This document shows, one piece after another, positions 1 to 5,029 of a stretch of DNA of 28,560 bases. The notes beneath the pieces were generated by a model, which was not told where the DNA came from, ran no database searches, and was given only the letters and a program-made list of their open reading frames with translations. Position 1 is the stretch's first letter; each line of letters begins with the position of its first letter. The stretch comes from a virus, in IMG/VR virus record IMGVR_UViG_3300037558_000962, positions 1-28,560 of that record; one strand, 5' to 3'. A program made the translations under genes and the position numbers.

Positions 1-93
1 GAGCTGGATGACCTCACCACTGAGGCGAGTAAGATATTCAACCGCGAAGAAGACGAGGATAGCGTCCGCTTGACCCTTAACCTTAACAAGTAA
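1..93 (+). CDS. C-terminal end of an unknown protein (partial)
   Basis: An open frame enters at base 1 and ends with TAA at 91-93, giving 30 residues of an acidic tail (NREEDEDSV followed by LTLNLNK). The start lies outside the window, so neither length nor function can be judged. It is read in the same direction as the following gene and is separated from it by only two bases, so the two are probably cotranscribed. Its last codons also carry the leader motif described at 73-87. Confidence 0.6.
   Translation, partial: ELDDLTTEASKIFNREEDEDSVRLTLNLNK
73..87 (+). promoter_or_regulatory. Leader motif copy A (ACCCTTAACCTTAAC)
   Basis: First of three related sequences just upstream of start codons in this block (others at 453-468 and 678-693). 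It lies inside the end of the preceding gene and stops eight bases before the ATG at 96. Consensus by eye is ACCCT, K, AACCT, K, AAC. Its function is unknown. Confidence 0.3.
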
Positions 94-95
94 CC

Positions 96-419
96 ATGAC
101 TAAAGAACAGATAATAAGGGAGCACTCATCTCCCAGCCTCCTCCAAGAGGTCGAGTCCCTCCTCGATGAGGCCATCACTGGTGAGTGGGAGAGCATCACA
201 GATTTCAACGAGGCATTCGATTGGATCGACGAGAAGGCTGACACGACAGACGAGTGGTCCTATCTAAGGACGCCCTGTCGGAAGGTCGGGATTGCGTTGG
301 GCTATTATGTCCCCATGACGCCCGAGGAGGTAGCCTCTTCGATGACTACGGCTCGGTTCCCTTGGGCCTTTAAGCTAGAGGGCATCCCTTACCAATGGGT
401 GACCCAGGAAAAGAATTGA
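96..419 (+). CDS. Hypothetical protein, 107 aa
   Basis: A 107-residue soluble, acidic protein. I recognise no family and see no signal peptide, membrane segment or metal-binding cluster. It has several Trp residues and an N-terminal part that looks mostly helical, with many Glu and Asp. The ATG starts two bases after the TAA of the preceding gene, so translation may be coupled. There is no Shine-Dalgarno sequence, but A stands at -3. It is probably one of the small early or accessory genes of the phage. I am confident that it is coding because frame length, spacing and composition fit its neighbours. I assign no function. Confidence 0.7.
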   Translation: MTKEQIIREHSSPSLLQEVESLLDEAITGEWESITDFNEAFDWIDEKADTTDEWSYLRTPCRKVGIALGYYVPMTPEEVASSMTTARFPWAFKLEGIPYQWVTQEKN

Positions 420-452
420 CAAATGATTTCAACTAACTAGACTTACCGCTGA

Positions 453-468
453 ACCCTGTAACCTGAAC
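453..468 (+). promoter_or_regulatory. Leader motif copy B (ACCCTGTAACCTGAAC)
   Basis: Second copy of the leader motif, in the 50-base gap between 419 and 470. It ends one base before the ATG at 470. Being in non-coding sequence, this copy argues that the motif is not merely shared protein coding. Function unknown. Confidence 0.35.
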
Positions 469-469
469 T

Positions 470-691
470 ATGAAAAAAACAATAAGCCGAACTGCCCAGA
501 TTCACGGGCGGGGATCGCAACCCTACCGTTGGGTTTCTCGGCTCACAGTGGGAGAAAAAGACGCCGTGATAAGAGGGGAACTAGTCCTCATACGTGATCA
601 CCACCCCCTGTCAGGATGTGATTACAAAAAAGTTGTGTATGATCGACGATCAAAAAGATTCGGCCACCGAAACTACAACCCTGAACCTTGA
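470..691 (+). CDS. Hypothetical protein, 73 aa, basic
   Basis: A small, strongly basic protein of 73 residues (Lys, Arg and His throughout, N-terminus MKKTISRTAQ). It may bind nucleic acid, but no known fold or motif is recognisable. The ATG lies one base after leader motif copy B, with A at -3 and no Shine-Dalgarno sequence. Its TGA is followed three bases later by another ATG (695). Coding status is likely rather than certain, because a second frame overlaps its 3' half. That overlapping frame is better explained by a gene starting at 750. Confidence 0.55.
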   Translation: MKKTISRTAQIHGRGSQPYRWVSRLTVGEKDAVIRGELVLIRDHHPLSGCDYKKVVYDRRSKRFGHRNYNPEP

Positions 692-693
692 AC
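678..693 (+). promoter_or_regulatory. Leader motif copy C (ACCCTGAACCTTGAAC)
   Basis: Third copy of the leader motif. It overlaps the end of the 470-691 gene and ends one base before the ATG at 695. Copies B and C have the same one-base distance to an ATG. Confidence 0.35.
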
Positions 694-694
694 C

Positions 695-763
695 ATGGCC
701 CCTGACTCCGAGTGCGGGGGCCACATTCAGGATTCATTCCGATCAATCTATGAATACAAATAA
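695..763 (+). CDS. Possible 22-aa leader peptide
   Basis: A very short frame (MAPDSECGGH at the N-terminus, IYEYK at the C-terminus). It starts three bases after the preceding TGA, directly behind leader motif copy C, and ends at TAA 761-763 inside the beginning of the next gene. Position and leader suggest that ribosomes could initiate here and couple to the ATG at 750. At 22 codons, chance is a serious alternative. Confidence 0.25.
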   Translation: MAPDSECGGHIQDSFRSIYEYK

Positions 764-1223
764 TATAAGACCCGTCTTCACCGACGAATTGATGACGCTT
801 AAAGATCTCCGGCACTGGGCTGGGGTCCATGGCTTCAAAGCTAGGGCTTACCCTAATTTGGGAGCCATCCATGTGTGGCCTGAGGGCCGCAAAGATCTGG
901 TCTACGTGGCCTCGTCCACGACAGATGCATTCAATTTAATCCGCGACTATATCGTGCTGGAGTTCAAGCGTGCTCTCGATGTGGTGATGACTAAGCACCT
1001 ACCTGACTGGGCTCAGGGGGATGATGTCAGGGAGGCGTTCATGCTCTTGGCGCAGGAGTTCCACGGCAACTGGCAAAAGAAACTGGAGGCCCTCTGGCTG
1101 CTTGGGCACAACCCATTCTGGAGAGACGATGAACGGGACCACGTGGCTACCCTTCAGAAGATCCGCAACCACGCGGATGGGTTTGGATTCATTGCCGAGT
1201 TGAGAAAGGAGATGTGGTCATGA
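750..1223 (+). CDS. Hypothetical protein, 157 aa
   Basis: A 157-residue protein of unknown family, start MNTNNIRPVF. The frame is open from 594, but the extra 52 residues overlap the previous gene and read like shadow sequence (Thr/Pro/Cys-rich), so I take the ATG at 750. The N-terminal half has LKDLRHWAG and a GAIHVWPEGRKD segment. The C-terminal half is Trp-rich and helical. No catalytic motif is evident. The stop TGA overlaps the next ATG (ATGA at 1220-1223), which indicates translational coupling. G+C in third codon positions is high, as in the whole left end. Confidence 0.65.
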   Translation: MNTNNIRPVFTDELMTLKDLRHWAGVHGFKARAYPNLGAIHVWPEGRKDLVYVASSTTDAFNLIRDYIVLEFKRALDVVMTKHLPDWAQGDDVREAFMLLAQEFHGNWQKKLEALWLLGHNPFWRDDERDHVATLQKIRNHADGFGFIAELRKEMWS

Positions 1224-1384
1224 TCAGTGACCTGTTAGCAGACGGGCCTCGGTATGGACAGATGACCGAGGCAGAACTAGAGGCAGAGATAGATGCCTAT
1301 CACCAATGGCTGGACGCAAGATGCGCCGAAGCTCAAGACCATATGGATCAAACTTATGAAGACGAAACCAATAATAGACCCTAA
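1220..1384 (+). CDS. Small acidic protein, 54 aa
   Basis: A 54-codon frame starting at the ATG that overlaps the preceding TGA by ATGA and ending at TAA 1382-1384. The product is acidic and helical (a Glu-rich stretch EAELEAEIDAY near residue 18-27, then HMDQTYEDET). No family is recognised. The ATGA overlap, matching strand and natural composition support a real gene. It overlaps the start of the next gene by 29 bases. Confidence 0.5.
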   Translation: MISDLLADGPRYGQMTEAELEAEIDAYHQWLDARCAEAQDHMDQTYEDETNNRP

Positions 1385-1745
1385 GCTCATAGCCGCGTTT
1401 GAAAATTTCAACCGCGCTAAGATCTTAACATTCAACCAAGCCGCCGTAGCTATGGTGATTGCCTGCAAACCATCATGCACCTTCCAAGAAATCTACTCGA
1501 TCTTGGGTGGGGAAGACGATCCCAACGGCCCGACGAAGGCAGGCGTCACGGCGCGGTCGTTGCAGAAAAAGAACCTTATCACCATATCAATGGACATCAG
1601 GTTCGTGGAGACAGGTAAAGGTAAACGAGCCGTGGCATTTAACAGGTGCTACGCTACGCCCTATCTTAAAGATGTTCTTCAGATCATTAACAATGATTTT
1701 AATGGCCTGTCATTCATCCAAGTAAACACCGGAAGCCATGAGTAA
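1356..1745 (+). CDS. Hypothetical protein, 129 aa, winged-helix-like
   Basis: A 129-residue protein, start MKTKPIIDPK. The frame is open from an earlier ATG at 1293, but that start lies well inside the 1220-1384 gene, so 1356 is preferred. The central part (TFNQAAVAMVIACKPSCTFQEIYSILGGEDD..., then VTARSLQKKNLITI) reads like a winged helix-turn-helix: helix, helix, then a recognition-like helix that ends in a beta wing. If so, it would bind DNA and could be a small transcriptional regulator. This is inference from pattern only. It overlaps the next gene by eight bases. Confidence 0.55.
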   Translation: MKTKPIIDPKLIAAFENFNRAKILTFNQAAVAMVIACKPSCTFQEIYSILGGEDDPNGPTKAGVTARSLQKKNLITISMDIRFVETGKGKRAVAFNRCYATPYLKDVLQIINNDFNGLSFIQVNTGSHE

Positions 1746-1941
1746 ACTAATCCGAGCCACAGGCAGCGATGCATTCTGGGCTAACCTCGATCGTGCTAGG
1801 CAGTCCATGCACCGCCAAGAGATGGAACGATTGCAGGCGCAGATCGACCGAGCCGAGGGTAAATTCACATGGGATGAATTAGCCAGTCAGTATCGCGTGC
1901 AAAATAAACCTTGCGCTAACAAAAGAATTGGACAAACCTAG
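1738..1941 (+). CDS. Hypothetical protein, 67 aa
   Basis: A short, charged, helical protein, start MSKLIRATGS. Residues 19-45 (RQSMHRQEMERLQAQIDRAEG) could form one amphipathic helix or a short coiled coil. The tail is basic. It starts inside the last codons of the preceding gene (overlap of eight bases), which is typical of coupled phage genes. No family is recognised. A G+C-rich hairpin follows 33 bases after its stop. Confidence 0.5.
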   Translation: MSKLIRATGSDAFWANLDRARQSMHRQEMERLQAQIDRAEGKFTWDELASQYRVQNKPCANKRIGQT

Positions 1942-1974
1942 GTCGGGCCTTGACTAAGCCTTGATTTATAATCA

Positions 1975-1992
1975 GGCCCCCTTCGGGGGGCT
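1975..1992 (+). terminator. GC-rich UUCG hairpin, possible attenuator
   Basis: GGCCCCC pairs with GGGGGCT (one G-U pair) around a TTCG tetraloop, an exceptionally stable hairpin in the gap 1942-2008. No T-run follows on either strand, so it is not a standard Rho-independent terminator. It could be an attenuator, an RNA-processing signal or a 3' end stabiliser. It argues for starting the next gene at 2009 rather than at the TTG at 1961. Confidence 0.35.
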
Positions 1993-2008
1993 ACCTCAAT
2001 ACAATAAT

Positions 2009-2260
2009 ATGCTGGTAAAAAAAATAGAGCGTGGGCTTTACGATGTTCTCGACAAGGACTTCAACCATTACCGTGTTGAGGACTCATCAAGAGAGCACCC
2101 CCAGCACGAAGTTCCCTCGGGTAGCAAGGGCTCTGATTGGAAGTGGGGGATCTGGGAACAGAGTGGTGGAGAATGGATTTATCTGGACGGAAATCCCTCG
2201 ATGGCCGAATGCCTAGAGGTAATAAACACATGGGCTATGGCTCAAGAATACCTAAAATAA
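2009..2260 (+). CDS. Hypothetical protein, 83 aa
   Basis: An 83-residue protein, start MLVKKIERGL. The frame is also open from a TTG at 1961, but that would translate through the hairpin at 1975-1992, so the ATG at 2009 is chosen. The mix of short hydrophobic strands and Trp/Gly (WKWGIWEQSGGEWIYLDG) suggests a small beta-rich domain followed by a helix. I recognise no family. Its TAA is directly followed by the ATG of the helicase gene at 2261 with no gap, so the two are probably one transcript. Confidence 0.55.
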   Translation: MLVKKIERGLYDVLDKDFNHYRVEDSSREHPQHEVPSGSKGSDWKWGIWEQSGGEWIYLDGNPSMAECLEVINTWAMAQEYLK

Positions 2261-3625
2261 ATGAAACAATTGTATACACCCCAGCAAAGGGCACACGACT
2301 TCTTTGTAAACCGCCTCCTATCAGGGGGTAACACCCTCGACTCATCTCAGATGGGCACGGGTAAGACTGTAGTCGGGGCTCAGGTAGCCTCGTCAGTGAT
2401 CAAGCAATCACCCACCATCAATCGGGTAGCTGTGATCTGTCCCAAAGCCGTCATCCCCTCATGGTCCTCGGAGTTAAAGGAGTGTGGGCTGGAGCCTGTG
2501 TTCATCCACAACGTGGAAAAGCTTAGGACTGGGAAGACTGAGCACGTATGCCGCCTCGGTAAGAAGAACTTCGGATGGGATCTGTCGAAAGATACACTCG
2601 TTCTGGTCGATGAGATCCACAAATGCAAGGGGCCATGGTCCCTCAATGCAAACCTGCTGGTGGCTCTGGTCCGTCAGGGATTCCGGATCCATGGTATGTC
2701 AGGCACGCCTTGTGAGTCACCCATTGAGATGAGACCCCTCGGTTATATGCTGGACCTACACTCTAACGATCAGGCGAGGAACAATCTACGCTCTTACTTC
2801 GGCTGGCTTAAAAAGATGGGCTGCTACAAAGGACACTGGGGTGGTTGGGAGATTTCAGAACCACGTAAAGCTCAGAAGAAAATCCGCAAATCTATTTACG
2901 ACATCAGCACTAAGGGTCTGACCGTGTCAGATTTCCCTGATTCTTTTAGGGATAACCGTGTCATCGTGGATCCAATTGAGTTCAAAAACAACACCAAGAT
3001 AATTAAGAGTTACAAGAACATGAAGATATCGGAAGAGGATATGGTCGAGTATGTAGCAACAGGTAAGCTGCCTGACTTTGACGATGACGATGACACACCT
3101 ATCATCGTGAAGATTCTAAAAGCTAGGCAAGAGAGTGAGGCTTACAAAGTTGTGGACATTGCAGAGATGGCGCAAGATGCTGTGGCTGAAGGACATAGCG
3201 TAGTTGTGTTCCTGAATTTCACCGAGTCTTTGCGTGAAGTAGCAGCTCTTTTAGACTGTGAGTTTATCGATGGCTCTGTCCCAGCAGAGGAAAGGGAAGA
3301 GATCATTCAATCTTTCCAAGCTGATGAGACACATTGCATTGTAGTGAATGCCGCCACAGGGGGCACAGGTATATCCCTCCACGACATCAAAGGAGACAGG
3401 CCCCGATTGTCCCTCATCAGCCCGAGCTTCAACGCCAAGGAGTTCGCCCAAGTTCTGGGCCGGATCCACCGTAACGGGGCTAAGTCAGACGCCCTTCAAA
3501 AGGTTCTACTGTCACACAATTCTATCGAAGAGTATGTCATGAAAGCTATAGCTAAAAAGCTAGAGGCAATGGACACGATTCACCACTCTAACATTTGCAC
3601 TTTAACAACTACCTCTTACTCATGA
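2261..3625 (+). CDS. SNF2/DEAD-like superfamily 2 helicase
   Basis: A 454-residue superfamily 2 helicase or DNA translocase. Seen in the sequence: a PQQRAHDFF entry motif near residue 7; Walker A MGTGKT at 31-36; motif Ia region VICPKAVIPSW at 58-69; DEIH (motif II) at 117-120; SGT (motif III) at 147-149; an acidic insert (DFDDDDDTP) before the second RecA-like domain; a motif V-like NAATGGTGISL; and QVLGRIHR (motif VI with arginine finger) at 397-404. Motifs and length fit the compact phage SNF2-like helicases, which remodel or unwind DNA using ATP in replication or recombination. It abuts the previous gene and overlaps the next by ATGA. No nuclease or DNA-binding domain is fused. The exact role is not determinable. 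Confidence 0.9.
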   Translation: MKQLYTPQQRAHDFFVNRLLSGGNTLDSSQMGTGKTVVGAQVASSVIKQSPTINRVAVICPKAVIPSWSSELKECGLEPVFIHNVEKLRTGKTEHVCRLGKKNFGWDLSKDTLVLVDEIHKCKGPWSLNANLLVALVRQGFRIHGMSGTPCESPIEMRPLGYMLDLHSNDQARNNLRSYFGWLKKMGCYKGHWGGWEISEPRKAQKKIRKSIYDISTKGLTVSDFPDSFRDNRVIVDPIEFKNNTKIIKSYKNMKISEEDMVEYVATGKLPDFDDDDDTPIIVKILKARQESEAYKVVDIAEMAQDAVAEGHSVVVFLNFTESLREVAALLDCEFIDGSVPAEEREEIIQSFQADETHCIVVNAATGGTGISLHDIKGDRPRLSLISPSFNAKEFAQVLGRIHRNGAKSDALQKVLLSHNSIEEYVMKAIAKKLEAMDTIHHSNICTLTTTSYS

Positions 3626-3945
3626 AAGAACCCACAAATACTCAGACTAAAACACTGCATATCAATGACACTAAACTGTCATTGAAGGCCCGTGTTGATG
3701 ACTCCGATGTCAATCCTTCCGGATGGTCCATCATCGCATTCACACACAGCGCCTCGATTAGATGCGTGCGAGCCCATCAAGTAAAACATATGGATCGATT
3801 CATCCATGCTATCGCGGCTATCTGCTACGACACATCACAGCATGAGGAGATGCTGCATTACGAGGAAACTCTAGCTATCTATGATGCCCTAATGGAAATA
3901 ACCAACAACACATTCGCTATACATGACCAAGGAAAACAAAATTAA
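3622..3945 (+). CDS. Hypothetical protein, 107 aa
   Basis: A 107-residue protein, start MKEPTNTQTK. The chosen ATG overlaps the helicase TGA (ATGA at 3622-3625). An upstream ATG at 3595 would overlap by 31 bases and is less likely. The first half reads as beta strands (TLHINDTKLSLKARV), the second as helices rich in His and Met. No family recognised. Its position directly behind the helicase suggests a linked role, but nothing in the sequence shows what that is. Confidence 0.55.
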   Translation: MKEPTNTQTKTLHINDTKLSLKARVDDSDVNPSGWSIIAFTHSASIRCVRAHQVKHMDRFIHAIAAICYDTSQHEEMLHYEETLAIYDALMEITNNTFAIHDQGKQN

Positions 3946-4159
3946 AATGCTCCATGATTCCCGAATCCAGATCCGGAATCTTGATGCTAAATGGGTGGCC
4001 AAGAAGCGTGAGATATACGCCAACTTAAAAGACACCCTAGACTTGGAGCCTAAGCACGACAACACCCTATGGGATTACTTGGTGCATGGATTAGAATTCT
4101 TACGTCATGACATAGATGAAGCCCTAGAAAACAAAACCAAACAAACCCGTGATAAATAA
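3923..4159 (+). CDS. Hypothetical helical protein, 78 aa
   Basis: A small, charged, probably all-helical protein (KMLHDSRIQIRNLDAKWVAKK...). Two starts are possible: the ATG at 3923, overlapping the previous gene by 23 bases, or the ATG at 3947, one base after the previous stop and behind an A-rich leader that contains AAGGA. The second fits the leader style of the following genes; the first is listed as the longer form. The 3' end carries the first copy of the 17-base A/C repeat. No function assigned. Confidence 0.55.
   Translation: MTKENKIKMLHDSRIQIRNLDAKWVAKKREIYANLKDTLDLEPKHDNTLWDYLVHGLEFLRHDIDEALENKTKQTRDK
4129..4145 (+). repeat. A/C-rich 17-base leader repeat, copy 1
   Basis: AAACAAAACCAAACAAA, identical to 4426-4442. 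It ends exactly three bases before the GTG at 4149, as copy 2 does before the ATG at 4446. This is best read as an unstructured ribosome-loading leader that replaces a Shine-Dalgarno sequence. Confidence 0.6.
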
Positions 4160-4427
4160 AACAAAAGATAAAGGCAACAGAGTTATGTGTGCTTGTGCTT
4201 ATTGCGGTAAAAATAAACCAGCAGCTATATTGGGTGTTTGGACTACGGATGACAGATACAGCACTCACGTATGCAACTACGGAGTTTGTAAATCTTGCGC
4301 CAAGAAACCAGATAAGAAACAAACAGCAGAGATTTGTGAATACAGACTACTAAAAAACTACCCCGAGCTTGAGAGTAAACTCTCTCAAGACACGGTTCTT
4401 TTAATCGAAACTATGTTCGATGCTTAA
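4149..4427 (+). CDS. Small zinc-ribbon-like protein, 92 aa
   Basis: A 92-residue protein with two cysteine clusters: C14, C16 and C19 (CACAYC) and C42, C47 and C50 (CxxxxCKSC). Two CxxC-type pairs about 30 residues apart are the usual layout of a zinc ribbon or treble-clef domain, so the protein probably binds zinc and may contact nucleic acid or protein. A GTG start is chosen because the 17-base leader repeat sits at the same three-base distance here as at the next gene. The alternative ATG at 4185 would remove 12 residues but keep the cysteines. No named family recognised. Confidence 0.65.
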   Translation: MINKTKDKGNRVMCACAYCGKNKPAAILGVWTTDDRYSTHVCNYGVCKSCAKKPDKKQTAEICEYRLLKNYPELESKLSQDTVLLIETMFDA

Positions 4428-4442
4428 ACAAAACCAAACAAA
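4426..4442 (+). repeat. A/C-rich 17-base leader repeat, copy 2
   Basis: Exact copy of 4129-4145. It overlaps the TAA of the previous gene and ends three bases before the ATG at 4446. Confidence 0.6.
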
Positions 4443-4445
4443 ACA

Positions 4446-4631
4446 ATGGATAAAATAATTAGTGAAACCTTAGAGAAAGAAAAGTATCTAAGCGAACGAG
4501 ATGTCATGAGGCTCGCCATCCTCCGCGATGAGAAGCTCGTGCTTACTGGCAAGATCGAAAGGCTTGTGGTGATCCGAGATGAAATTAATCAGGAGATCAA
4601 GGAGATCAGGGAAGGAGTGCTAGATGAGTGA
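4446..4631 (+). CDS. Coiled-coil protein, 61 aa
   Basis: A 61-residue, almost fully helical, charged peptide (SERDVMRLAILRDEKLVLTGKIERLVVIRDEINQE...) with hydrophobic residues spaced as in a coiled coil, so it probably oligomerises or binds a partner. It starts three bases after leader repeat copy 2. Its end overlaps the small membrane peptide gene at 4624. Such a pair (soluble coiled coil plus single-pass peptide) could act together, but no lysis or exclusion function can be shown. Confidence 0.6.
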   Translation: MDKIISETLEKEKYLSERDVMRLAILRDEKLVLTGKIERLVVIRDEINQEIKEIREGVLDE

Positions 4632-4722
4632 TTGGCTATTCGATATGGAACGGGTGATTGGCCTAGGAATATTAGCCTTGCTTGCTGTAATCACATACCT
4701 ATTCTGTCATTATGACTCATGA
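4624..4722 (+). CDS. Single-pass membrane peptide, 32 aa
   Basis: A 32-codon frame from ATG 4624 to TGA 4720-4722. The product begins MSDWLFDMERV, followed by one uninterrupted hydrophobic segment, residues 11-28 (IGLGILALLAVITYLF), and a short polar tail with Cys and His. A clean transmembrane helix in so short a frame is unlikely by chance. It overlaps the genes on both sides (8 and 11 bases), as expected of coupled phage genes. It could be a small holin-like, exclusion or membrane-anchoring peptide. The family is unknown. Confidence 0.5.
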   Translation: MSDWLFDMERVIGLGILALLAVITYLFCHYDS

Positions 4723-5029
4723 AGAACTATTGGCGTTACATACTGCTACCAGCGAGCGTTGTCGTAGCATTATGGAGTCAAAGAACAAGGACTACACGGG
4801 AGGCTCAGAAGCGTGCGACCCGTTCGCCAACTTCCGTGCGTCCGAAACCGTAGGCATTCACCCTATCAAAGGGATCCTGCTTCGGATGCAGGATAAGATT
4901 CAGCGGATCAATTCGTTTGCGAACGACGGTAAGCTATCAGTCAAAGAAGAATCAGTCAACGATGCCTGCGAGGACATCGTTAACTATGCGATTCTTATTA
5001 AGGCTATTGCTTCCGAGGATCAGGGTTAG
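4712..5029 (+). CDS. DUF1599 / Nmad1-like protein (MazG-like fold)
   Basis: A 105-residue protein with the signature order of the DUF1599 family (also named nucleotide modification associated domain 1): KNKDYTGG at 24-31, DPFANF at 36-41, ILLRMQDKIQRI at about 55-66 and ESVNDACEDIVNYAIL at about 80-95. The family belongs to the helical NTP pyrophosphatase-like (MazG/dUTPase-type) world and is common in phages. A role in nucleotide-pool control or DNA-base modification has been proposed for it. It covers the full family length. It ends the plus-strand block; its TAG overlaps the stop of the giant minus-strand gene. Confidence 0.75.
   Translation: MTHEELLALHTATSERCRSIMESKNKDYTGGSEACDPFANFRASETVGIHPIKGILLRMQDKIQRINSFANDGKLSVKEESVNDACEDIVNYAILIKAIASEDQG

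Noticed and set aside
594-749. N-terminal extension of the 750-1223 gene
   Set aside because: It overlaps the 470-691 gene over its 3' half and its sequence is shadow-like; the ATG at 750 gives a natural N-terminus.
588-872. 94-codon minus-strand frame in the left block
   Set aside because: It is antisense to two plausible plus-strand genes and has no leader or neighbour on that strand.
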